DNA of 64,000 bases from Camellia lanceoleosa (Eukaryota; Streptophyta; Magnoliopsida; Ericales; Theaceae): NCBI GenBank assembly GCA_025200525.1, contig CM045760.1, forward strand, positions 42,985,932 through 43,049,931, given 5' to 3'. The notes under the pieces were generated by a model, which searched no databases, was not told the origin of the DNA, and saw only the letters and a program-made list of their open reading frames with translations. Shown piece by piece: positions 22,102 through 33,333 of this stretch (position 1 is its first letter; each line of letters begins with the position of its first letter). The translations under genes were made by a program, and so were the position numbers.

Positions 22102-23416
22102 AATAGAACTTGAAAGTCATAACAATGATGGGAGTGAGTGTCAAAGCCCAGAGACGACCCATTTTTGACAAGGCCGAAAACTTAGACAAAGCATACAAGC
22201 CACAGACAAAGATATGCACCCGAAGGCAGGGGCAAAATGCAAAACAATGCACAAGGCCGAGCGTAACTTATGATCATGCAAAGAAAGCTGTAACGAAGCA
22301 AATCATGCAACAGTTTTAAGCAATCAAACACAAATCCAACTACATTACAATGCAGAAAGCATGTAAGAGAATTATGTAATTCTCGCTACGTCTCACACGG
22401 AGAATACAATACCTGTCCAGTTCATCTGGTCGCGCCAGCTTCAAATGAACCGTACATACAATATCGTGCCTGAAAAAGAAAGAAACTTAACAAGTACAAT
22501 ATCGTTAGCAACATGCATAACAATGCAATCTAAAACTGTGTGACAACGCGAGTGAAGGGGTGCATGACAATGCAACCTTTGTGTGGCGCATAACAATGCG
22601 GAATGGATGTATGATAATGCAACATTTGTAAAACTATGTATAAACAATGCAAATGATATGCAATGCATTTGAGATGATCAAACCATAAGCAGTACAAAAC
22701 TACACAAATATCATAAAGATGATGGAGATGCAAAATCCGTCTACCATAGAAAAGGTGCCGACACCCTCAAACCACAATCCCATCAATGGAATAGGCGCGT
22801 ACACATGCTGAACTATGTGTGTGTAGACGGAACACAAGATACAAGTAATTAGGTGGGATGATATAAGTGAGGCATGCTCTGCTCAGGAAAGACCATGATC
22901 CTAAATGCTGGATGCAACAAACTACACTACAACGCCATGAATGCAGCGGGTAAGGCGTGTGGCCAAACCGTATCTTGCCTAGGAAAGGCATGGACACATA
23001 CAAATCGCGTTTAACACGGAAATGGTGCCGTCACCCACAACACTAGGTGCATACACATAATATCATAACCGTGCTTCAATGTGAAAAGTATAGGCACATA
23101 CCAGACCAAGCTCAACATGGAAAGGCGCAAGCCATAGATGGATAATGCAGTAAATGCAAACAAAGAAATGCATGACAATGCAGGTGGAGGCGATACATGC
23201 ATATCAATGCAAGTGAAGAGTGCATGACAATGCGAGTGGAAGCGAAACATGCGTGTCGACGCAAGTGAAGAGTGCATGACAATGCAATTTGAAATATAAA
23301 CACATATAAGTAAAGCATAACGCGACAACGCATGCAATGTGTATAGGAACTTGAACACATATAACTAAAGCATAACGCGACAACGCATACAATGTGTATA
23401 GGAACTTAAATAGAAG

Positions 23417-23740
23417 GATGCACGACAATGCAACCTAAGAATGTGAAACAACGCGGGTGGACGGGAGGATGCAAGACAATGCAACCTAAGAATGCGAAAC
23501 AACACGGGTGGACGGGAGGATGCAAGACAATGCAACCTAAGAATGCGAGACAACGCGGGTGGATGGGAGAATGCAAGACAATGCAACCTAAGAATGCGAG
23601 ACAACGCGAGTGGACGGGAGGATGCAAGACAATGCAACCTAAGAATGCGAAACAATGCGGGTGGACGGGAGGATGCAAGACAATACATCCTAAGAATGCG
23701 AAACAATGCGGGTGGATGAGATGCATGACAATGCAAATGT
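23417..23740. repeat. Tandem array, 51-bp unit, about six copies
   Basis: Unit starts GATGCAAGACAATGCAACC. Successive starts at 23417, 23468, 23519, 23570, 23621 and 23672 are exactly 51 bases apart. Copies differ at few positions. Because 51 is a multiple of three, open frames run through the array on both strands. Confidence 0.85.
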
Positions 23741-23759
23741 GACATGCATGACAATGCAT

Positions 23760-24190
23760 CCTAGAGAAATGCATGATAATGCAAGTATGGCGTGCGTGAC
23801 AACACATAACATACGTGCATAATAACGCGAGTAGGAGTGCATGACAATGCATGTGAGGTACGCATGACAATGTTACCTAAAGAAGATGCATAACAATGCA
23901 AGCATGGCGTGTGTAACAACGCACAACAGTGTGCATAACAACGCGAGTAAGAGTGCATGACAATGCATGTGAGGTACGCATGACAATGTTACCTAAAGAA
24001 GATTCATAACAATGCAAGCATGGCGTGCATAACAACGCACAACATACGTGCATAATAACGCGAGTAGGAGTGCATGACAATGCATGTGAGGTACGCATGA
24101 CAATGTTACCTAAAGAAGATGCATAACAATGCAAGCATGGCGTGCGAAACAACGCACAACAGTGTGCATAACAACGTGAGTGAAATGACG
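23760..24190. repeat. Tandem array, about 117-bp unit, nearly four copies
   Basis: The marker AATGCAAG.ATGGCGTG recurs at 23778, 23895, 24011 and 24128 (spacing 117, 116, 117). Shares the short TGCATgacaATGCA motif with the 51-bp array. Confidence 0.8.
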
Positions 24191-24546
24191 TATAAACCAC
24201 GCGAGTTCACGACAAAACGTTGTAAAGCAAATTCCGAATCTCGCAAGAGACAAAAAGGATACCAAAAGGATACATTGCATACGTATCAAGTACCATGCAT
24301 AGAAGACACGGCTCGAGGTCAATGCGAAGGCCGGTTAAGCTTCAGAAGTACATTCTCTTGCACTGTGTTGAACAAGGAAGGTCCCAAACCACATCAATGA
24401 CCCAAAAAAAGGTGTAGGAGGTTCACCGACCACCAGGGGAGTCCACCGGCCATCCACTGGCCACAAAATAAGGCCAATGGCCAACTTTTTGGCCAACCGG
24501 CCAAAAATGCCTATTCGGGGCAATTTTGTCCTTTCAGCTACGGGTC

Positions 24547-24557
24547 TTTAAATATAG
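24547..24557 (+). promoter_or_regulatory. Possible TATA box of the PMD gene
   Basis: TTTAAATATAG about 370 bases before the PMD start codon. It is followed by a CT-rich run at 24602-24620, typical of plant 5' UTRs. Would drive plus-strand transcription, opposite to the retrotransposon. Confidence 0.35.
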
Positions 24558-24918
24558 GGCTTCTAGCCCTTATTTCTTCACTTGCCCTAGGTCGAAAACT
24601 TCCCCTCTCTCTCTCTCTAGGTTATTTCCCAACCTTCATTCTTCGTTTTTCCTTGGTTTTCGAGCCCATTTCAACGTTTGATTCGTGAAACCCTCACTGT
24701 TTCGCACGTTTTGAACCGAACAAATCTTAGTTTCGATGTCTCTTTCTCGATTTCCACCACTCAAGGTTTGTTTCCTCGAGTTTACCTCTATCTTTGTGCC
24801 CTTTCTGGACCTTGACCTTTCTGGCCATTTTTCACCCTATCGGGGTTGACTTTTTAGTTGACTTTTCACATTCTCACCCAGTTTTCACACTTCCGGCCAT
24901 TTTCACACCATTCTCGGC

Positions 24919-27900
24919 ATGGCAGACAATCTCTCACAAGGTGGGACTCCTCCGGAGTAGGATATGGATCCCGAGGCCGAGCTCTTGCCTTTGAGCGTTC
25001 AACCGTTCGACCCAGCGACCTACAGGCTGGCGGTTCACGTGTTGCCTCCTGACGGACTTCGCCAGTTCAGGAGTTTTGCCAGGGGCATGCCACCAGAGCT
25101 ACTACTGTGCGAGCCAAAGTCACATCTGTCCTACGGCGCTTCTGAGGTATACTCTTTCCCATTTCATTTTCCGCAATGTAGAACATAACTACAATAGTCG
25201 ATCCTGTTCTTTAACTGCTTGGCCCGGATACACCGATACACCACATGCTGTAGTTTATTACGAGCACATCCGCACCCAATATTTGTTTGAATCTGAACAC
25301 ATGCACACACGCTGCATTGATACATCATATGTTGTAGTTCACTGTGAGCACACCAACACCCGGTATCTGTTTGAATCTGAACATGTGCACACACGCTACA
25401 TTTTCACTGAAATGATCCGAACAAACTGTTGCATCACATGCTGGAGTTCACTGTGAGCACACCCGCACTCGATATCTGTTTGACTGGAACACGTGCACAC
25501 ACACTGTATTTTCATCAATTATGAGTGCATTCAACACTATATTTGTAACACTGCTTCGCAATTGTTTGTTTTGACAACAGGGAGATTCTTATGCCTTCCG
25601 GGGGTATGGGAACGTTGCCGCCCGCGGATGGTACATGGAGTTACCCGACGCGGTTCGCCGTATCGTCGACCAGGCCGGCTTCGACACTTTCTGCATGGGG
25701 CTCTCACGCCACACTGCGAGCAGACCTCTTCTTGCCGCTTTGGTGGAGAGGTGGTGGGACACAACTGACGCTTTCCACTTTTCAGCCACGAGAGACATGA
25801 CGATGACTCCCTTCGACTTCTCGATGCTTACCGGCATCGAGATAGGGGGTGATCTGATCCCCTTCGATACGGATATGGACAAGTGGGAGGCCGCTCAGAT
25901 GTATTTGCTTGGCGACCTACCGCATCTTGCCCACCCAGGATTGGTACGATACTCGTGGTTTGAGGACCACTTCAGGATTCAGGCGCCTACCACTCAGGAG
26001 GAGGAGGAGCAATACACACGCGACTTTCTGATGTTCCTGCTGGGGACCACTTTCTTCGCCGACCGGGCGAACACCGTGCCCCTTTGCCTGCTGAGTGCAC
26101 TGGTTGACATGACCAGGATTCGCGACTACGACTGGGGTAGCGCAGGCTTGGCCACGCTCTACGGCTATATGAGTTCATCCTCTCGCCTCAGCAGACAGCT
26201 GCTCGAAGGCTACTGGCGGGCTTGGGAGGTATATATTCTTCTTCTGTTTTACATTTTTGCTTTACATTCTCTGTACTCTGTATACTATACAAACTGTGGT
26301 CTTCTTCACACTGGTCATATACTGCACCCATGGCACACATATAATCTGCTTTACACACTGCACACATTGCACAACACACTTTATATCTTGCTGTCTAACG
26401 CTAATCGATCAGACACTTTGCACCTAATGTAAACATGCAATCTGCTTACATCGACTATTCTTTCGCGTATTGTACACTCCGCACTATGCACTGCACAATA
26501 CACGGTTCTGTGATTTCTGCTTTATTCTGCCTTCTGCTTTATCTGATAAGCATACTGATATCTATTCTGTCACACTGTAGTTGTGGGTATATGCCTACTT
26601 CCTGAGGCTTGCCCCAGTACCAGAGGAGGAGATGCCTCCCATGATCCCATTCTCCCACTGCTTCGACGTGAGGTGCGAGCGGAGGCCTCGGGAGTCTTTC
26701 ATATTCTTCCGCCGCTATTTCGATACCATCACCGCAGCAGAGGTATGTCAAACATTACAATTCATTTAAGCTTCGCTTTCCATTGCATTTTTAATAGCAG
26801 TAGATAACAAACTATATTTTGTTTGCAGATCACCTGGCAACCATGGGCCTCATTGCCCATCGGAGTACGTGAGCAGTATGCGTGCGCTCAGGAGACCTCC
26901 CGATTTAGGATTTTGCTAGAGGGCCCGATCTGTCGGGCTTGGTACCTGGGCGAGCGCTTCTTGTGGCAGACCTTAGGTGTGCCAGAGCAGACAGTTTCGC
27001 AGCCATCTCCTACTCACATGAGGCATACCGAGAGGTACACCCCACAGGAGATGGCCGATTATACGATCGGTTGGGACTCGGAGGGCTTTAGAGGCGAGGG
27101 TAACTATGCAGAGTACGTCCGGACCTATATCATGCGGCCTCTGAGAAGTGGCGGTGAATGAGAGGAGAGGCGCCGGCCTTCTAGCGAGGAAGCGAGAGTA
27201 GGCGAGGCGCCGAGGATGGCTCGGGCCCGTGGTAGGAGTGGGTCCCGAAGAGGGCGAGGAGCTGGGTGGCCAACGCTGCCTACGATGATGACATGCAGAG
27301 GGCAGGGTGGGGAGACTTATCAGATCCCCATCGCTCCCCCTCCGGCTGATGATGAGTTAGTCAGGTTCTACGACTTGCCCCCGATATGTACTACTGCATT
27401 TTGTATTCTGTACCGTCATTTCATTTTGTTCCGTTTGATATTCCGCAAAATACTGATACTTCTTACACTTTTGGAGGCTTCCTCCGAATATACTCGCCAG
27501 TCCCTGGAGTTGACCGCCTCTATGATGGGGATGCTTCAGCGGAGCCTCGACCTACTGGCCATTTACAGTATCCCGATAGGCTTTTCTGACCACAGTCTCA
27601 AATTCTACATAAACTGTTTTACATAATTTGATGCATCACACTATCAACACAGCACTTGATACACGGCCCTCACGGCATTTGATACACTGTAACTCGCAGA
27701 GTGTTCACAGCATTGCTCATGACATTCATACATTGCACTCAGTCACTGCATTCTGTATTCATACACTGCTCACAACATTCATACTCTGTACTCATACACT
27801 GCATTCTGCACTGATATATTGCCTTGCGTAGCATAACTGATGCATTTACCATTTGTCCTTTTCAGGCCCCATTCCAGATTCCGACTACAGGAGGTGCTCT

Positions 27901-28153
27901 AGCAGGACCATCTGCACCTGCTCGAGGAGCAGGGAGAGGTGGCACAGTATATCCCTGCACCAAAGCGGGGCGCACTCATGTTAGGAGCAGCTCTCGGGCA
28001 CCAATCCCAAACGATGATGAGTCCGAGGCAGAGGTAGAGGCAGAGTCGTCCGAGGAGGAGACTGGAGATGACTTGGGCTCGGGCTCAGATGGTGGAGCTG
28101 ACGACGATGCTCCTGGACCTTCGTCCAGGAAGAGGACGAGGACAGACCCTTAG
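24919..28153 (+). CDS. Plant mobile domain (MAIN-like) gene, intron-containing, nearly intact
   Basis: Exons by reading: 24919-25146, 25581-26228, 26581-26742, 26829-27387, about 27476-27574, and 27866-28153. The first introns have GT..AG ends and are phase 0. Exon 2 holds the PMD signature (FDTFCMGLSRHTASRPLLAAL, WWDTTDAFHF, LTGIEIGGDL), exon 3 LWVYAYF.R, exon 4 WYLGERFLWQTLG. The last exon is an acidic Ser/Glu tail ending in a basic SRKRTRTDP, possibly nuclear-targeting. PMD proteins include the Arabidopsis MAIN/MAIL nuclear proteins, and PMDs are also carried by transposons. Breaks: TAG 24958-24960 (a second ATG follows at 24964), TGA 27159-27161, and a donor reading AT instead of GT after exon 5. 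It is antisense to LTR C and its polypurine tract. Confidence 0.75.
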
Positions 28154-28480
28154 GCCTGACATGACTGTTGCTGATTCAGACTTTTGTTGCCTTTTCTTCT
28201 TTTTGTTTTACTTTTGTTTTTGCTGATAGCTTGAGTGCACTATACTGCCGCAGGCAGGTTTTATTTTCTTCAAAGCTATGTACTTGAAAAGATGATGAAA
28301 TGAAACAAGCCTTTTGTTTGAAAAGTGTTGCATTTGTACATCACATTGCATCGCATCATATCACATAACAATGAAATGAGACTGATCTTTTGTTTGAAAA
28401 TTGGAACACTTGCATCGTAATAACCAGATAATGAACCAGCCAACGACAAAACAACTCATACAACAATACTGCTCATTTTG
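28154..28480 (+). other. 3' flank of the PMD gene
   Basis: T-rich DNA after the stop codon, similar to 14482-14780 after the other PMD copy. Similarity ends near 28480, where AT-rich DNA of a different kind begins. Confidence 0.5.
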
Positions 28481-29410
28481 AACAGAGGCTCTAATTTTCT
28501 AATGTTACTAGGCTCAAGTATCGCACTTAGACATAAGGTCTGTTTTTTGTTATTTCAGTTACATTTGGTCTAGAGTTATAAATGACCCCCTTCAATTATG
28601 TAACATTTAGTAATGAATTCATTGAGGCCATTGGGGTCCATTATCATACATCTCTCATATAACAAAATCAAATTAATGTGGGCTTGAAATCTTTAACTAA
28701 TATATGATACAATATAAAAACAATAAACATAGCAATCATAGGTGTAATTGTCACTATCCTCAATTACAATCATATAATGATGGTAGAGTTTAGAAAAATA
28801 GGCAAAAATTAATTGACAAACTTATTTTAAATTTGATAATGGTCCCAATCATAGTGACCCATCAAAATTGCTAGGAAATTTTATTTTTATACATAAAATT
28901 CATATAAAATAATGTAAAAGTGATATTATATAATTTTGAACCATAATAATCAAAATTTTTCCTTAAAATTTAAAAAAAAAAAAAAACATGATAAACCCAC
29001 ATCTAATTGTATAATTTTTTTGTAAATTTTTTATTTATATAATACTAGCATATCACCTGTGCTATGCATAAGATAAAATAATATATTATTTATTAAAAAT
29101 ATGATAGTTGTATTTAATTTTTTTATATTTTGTCTCTCGTAAATAAAATTTAATATATAAGTTTCAGGATTTTCTTTCAAATGTTCCTTTACTATAATAT
29201 ATAGTATAGATAGATTAAAATTGTTGTATTGACAATTAAAAATTAAAATTATGCTTTGTTATATATAAAAAAATGACATAATTCTAATACTTCATTATTT
29301 TAGAATAAAATATATATGAATTTTAAAACATTATCATATTCGTTTGAAAAAGAAATACTTAAAGAAATTTTAAAAACTTAATGAGTAAGAAAGAATCATC
29401 GTAACATGTA
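28481..29410. other. AT-rich DNA, no gene seen
   Basis: Strongly AT-rich, with no coding frame and no LTR motif. It is the left flank of the solo LTR and ends in the ATGTA target-site copy (29406-29410). Confidence 0.6.
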
Positions 29411-30293
29411 TGTAACTCGACTTTTTCGCGCCTCCTTTCGGAAGACAAATAAGTCCTACAGTATCGGACTCCTGCGGTTCTGAATTTGATTCCGCAAGTG
29501 CGATGTGAAATAGATAATCACCAAAGAGTTATAATTTGGCAAATCTTTTTGGAAAATCGATTTTGAATCAAAAATACCAAAAATGGACTGATTTGCCAGA
29601 TACAGAGTCGCCACCTAAATATTTTTGAAAAATTTAGGAAACCCATGACTCGTGCCAAAGGCCACATTTTTGTCATTACCAAGATTGTCTCGGCTTAAGA
29701 ACTTACGTACGAAAGGGGAAGGTCATGGATTAAGCACCCTCGTTTGCCTGATCAAAGATCGGCCTCTACTAATCATGATATGAATCTTATGTACATTATA
29801 TGCTCTTGTTCTGATTATTAGACTAGCATTACTATGTGATATGCACGTACACAAGTATAGACTAAATTTGCAAGAATTGGAACACTCGATTCGTGTTTGT
29901 TTTGAAAATTGTTTCGAATATGTACCACTTAAAAAAGCGATCGTATATAAACATTTACTCAAATTATTCCAATTCAAGCAATTAGCCTTTACCCACAGGC
30001 ATTCAGGAAGTTTATCATTTAAACACTTAGCCTCATGGTAAGCATGCTAAACATGGCAACAATCACATATATGCGATATGCTAAAGCGAGTAAAGGCTCA
30101 CCTCATACTCCAAGCCAAAAAAGATGATAAAGTTATAATAATGCATGATCATAACTGGGCAATATGATTAATGCAACACATGCGATATGCAATTACTAGG
30201 CTTGGCTATTAATATGGCATATGAATCAATTTGATAGCATGCAGTCTAAGCACGTATTCGAAGAAGTGTTAACTAACAATGCAAGTTAGAATG

Positions 30294-30314
30294 ATGCGTC
30301 GAGCCTCGATGCAT
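30294..30314 (-). other. Stem-loop in solo LTR (ATGC.TCGA stem)
   Basis: Nine-position stem with one non-standard pair. Carries the T-A pair that replaces C-G of LTR A. Confidence 0.45.
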
Positions 30315-30449
30315 GCAACATAAATGGATGCAACCATGGAGAATGCTAAAAAAAAAAACGTGATGTCCCTAAACTAACCATCATAAGCAGTTAAATAAAA
30401 AGGAGAAAGACGTGGAGTTAGAAGACATACACATTATTACAACATTGTG

Positions 30450-30465
30450 CTCTCACAAAGGAGAG
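30450..30465 (-). other. Stem-loop in solo LTR (CTCTC/GAGAG)
   Basis: Same position as CCCTC/GAGGG in A, C and D, with the second base pair changed on both sides. Confidence 0.6.
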
Positions 30466-32406
30466 TCTGAATGAACTAACTAGCTAACTAAACTAATTAA
30501 TTAGAGCTAAATTAATTAAAGTTAAGCTAATTATTACAAAACGAAATGAATAAATAGCTAAACTACTTAACTAATTATTACAAACCGAAGTAATTAACTA
30601 TTCTAGCTACTTAACTATTCTAGCTAATTAAAATAATTACAACACAAGACAAATTAGCTATTCTAACTAATTAAGTACAAAGCCACTATTTAAAGCACAA
30701 CATTAATATATACAACACGGTTCCTGAGGATCAATGGAAGGCTCGTGCATGTATGCAATTTCTACCTGAAAAAATCACTGTTTCTGCTGTTGAATGTCTC
30801 TGTTGCACAGTAGATCATTTGCACTGATTTCCACCTCCAAACTAACTCTGCTCTGCTAGGGGAGTACACTGCTAAATTTTGCATTGGTGGTCGGTAGAGG
30901 GTCTGCCGTCCACTGATGATGGCCTGTCGGCCATAAAAGATGTCCTACCGGCCATAAAAGATGTCATATCAGCCACTGATAATAGAACTTCCCTACTGCA
31001 ACAAAGAGCAAATGAAGCAGAGACAGTGTATTCTTAAGGGTTTGTTTGCACAATTTACCCCTCCTTATCATGAACAGATCAAAGGAATGGTAAGTTTGGT
31101 TCACAAACCATCAATGGAAGCAATTTCATTGCATGATGGCCTATGAACCAATGTGTGTAAGATCAATAAATGCAACAAAATAGGACTCTCAAAACCACCT
31201 CCCTATCATCAAAGATCAAGGGAAGTAGTTGACAATGAATCTTGAACCGTTTTCATCACTAATGAGTATGAAACGACTCAAGACTCAAGGGTTCAATTAA
31301 CATCCAATTGAACCCAAACAAGTTATTATCTTGCACCTTTTTTAGTAACCAATTTTATTATTTCATTTTAGTTACCTCCCAATTCTTTAATCAATTAAGT
31401 CCAAAAGTGATTTTAAGTCCTTTAAAGGAGAGAAATGTCAAACCAAGAGTTGGCTTAAGGCATGAGAGAGATATCATGCCGTTGATAATGAACCCCTAAA
31501 AGGGATTAAACAATTAAGCATGACAACCTCAATCTCAAGCTTAAAAGAACAATAGGTTTGAAACAACCCTCAAAGCAAAGCAAAAGCCAAGAAAGGTGGG
31601 AGGTTGCAGAGCTGATTAAGGGTAATCACAAGTAAGGAAAGCATGAAATAAATGCTATCAACTCAAATAGGATGGTGTCTAAGGCCTAAACCACCAAACC
31701 TATGAGGACAATTACACTACAAGCATGCAATACAAAGGTCAAATGCAACAAACAGCTAAGAACAGTTCTAAAACAGGTCTAAGACAGTCCTAAAATATGC
31801 TGGAATTGAGCTAACAATAGCTAGAAAAATAAGCTAAAACATGAAACATGTTAAGTTAGTACACAAAGCATAAGAAGGGGAGACTACCCCCTCTATTTTT
31901 GGACTTCAAAACATGATTTTTTCCACTGAAATAACTCTAAAATTTAGTATTAAAAAGTTCAAAAAGAGTTGACAACAAAATGGGAAACACAAGGGCAAAG
32001 GCCTTAGAAGCAAGGTATAAAGAATGGCTATCAAACCCTTTACCTTTAATGGCCTTAAACCACAAGTCTTAGCCCAAAAATACAGGTTTTAAAGAGCTTA
32101 AAAACAACAAGAAAAGATGGAAAACAAGTGGTGCAGAGATAATACAAAAGCAAGAGAAGGTATACCTCTTGAAGAGGAATGCTTCTTTGAGTTATAAACC
32201 ACTAATTTCAGACTCTCAAGTGTTTCAATAGCTCAAATTCAAGCTCAAATTACCTCAGCAAGAAATTCTCTAGGTTTAGTTTAGAGTGTTTAGGTAAAGT
32301 CTATGCAAGTAGAAAGGGAGAGAGAGAATTGTAGAGAGAGGGATTTTCCAAAATTATTTCCTTATTCCTAAATGTTTCCAACCTTAAAACAATGAGAGAA
32401 TGTCAT

Positions 32407-32416
32407 CTATATATAG
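32407..32416 (-). promoter_or_regulatory. TATA-like box in solo LTR
   Basis: CTATATATAG on the minus strand, about 0.9 kb after the LTR start. Confidence 0.45.
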
Positions 32417-33333
32417 AAACAAATGAGCCTCAGTCGAAAATATCAAAAAAGGGACAACTGGAGCTTTTGTGGAAATAATTGGCAAAAATATCTGAGTTTT
32501 ACACTAGTGGCCAGTAGTGGTGGCCGGCAGGCTAGAAATGGTGGCCAGCAGGCCAGAAATGGTGGTTACTAGCCACCTGCCAGCCACAAAAAAATTTCTT
32601 CTAGGCCCGACTTCAAACATGCATATTTAGGTCATTCTTGAATCTAAAAGTCTACTTTCCAATGGTATAGCCTCACACATAAATTCTAAGTGTACAAAGA
32701 GATATGCCTATTTTAGTGAAGGTTGCTCATTTCTATCTTAACCGGATTGGTGCCTAACTTCAAACGGCCATATCTCCCTCATCCGGACTCAGTTTCAGGA
32801 GATTCTTGAGTCTAAATTGAAGCTCCGAAAGTCCACTTTCCAATAGTAGTGGCCTCACAACTAAAGTCTAAGTTCAAAAAGAGATAAGCCTGATTCAGTG
32901 AAGGCTGCTTAGTTATCTCTTAACAATTTGATGCCTAACTTCCTCCCTAACTAGTTTTCTTCCCTCTCCTTCAATTTTCTTTAACTCCAAACCTACAAAT
33001 AATAGGTTTAAAAGATTTTTCAAAGAGTTCACCTCACTTCCATTTATTCTCATGTTGTGTTTGCTCGGTTTACCGAAAAGTGCAATTTTTAATGAAATGC
33101 AAGCCTTGGAACATCGTAGAAACATTTTTAAAAATATTTTGAAAGAAAGGATTTTAAGGTCTAAAATAGTTTGGTCAAAAACGTTTTGGTCCAAAATGGG
33201 GTGTAAGGTTGGGATTTAGATCTCTTTTTACTAAAGAAATCAAACGTTTGTACAGCATAACTTTCATCATCGAGTGATCAATCAGTGGCGCCCAAGTCTT
33301 AAGGGTAGTAAAAAATGGAGTGTCTACAATGTA

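Larger units (their letters stand above)
22102..24546 (-). other. 3' UTR-like region with tandem repeats upstream of LTR C
   Basis: Non-coding DNA between the polypurine tract and the antisense PMD gene. From 22480 to 24200 it is filled with variants of TGCATgacaATGCA, including two tandem arrays given separately. Bases 24420-24520 carry CCGGCCA/TGGCCA motifs. Repeat-rich, fast-changing 3' UTRs are an established feature of Tat/Ogre elements. Long open frames crossing the array result from its 51-base period and are not genes. Confidence 0.6.
29411..33328 (-). repeat. Solo LTR (3918 bp) with perfect 5-bp target-site duplication
   Basis: On the minus strand it begins TGTAGACACTCC at 33328 and ends GTTACA at 29411. 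ATGTA lies on both sides (29406-29410 and 33329-33333), and neither a PBS nor a polypurine tract borders it. The other elements' LTRs share its downstream blocks (29580-29830, 30290-30470). It is the mark left when the two LTRs of an element recombine. No gene is seen inside. Confidence 0.9.

Noticed and set aside
23400..24200. Regular repeats as a CRISPR array, or the open frames across them as a repeat protein
   Set aside because: Units are directly adjacent with no unique spacers, and the frames exist on both strands only because the unit is 51 bases long.
29040..29075. Helitron-like end (TAGCATATCACCTGTGCTATGCAT)
   Set aside because: Only loosely palindromic, with no matching opposite end or clear terminal CTRR plus hairpin.
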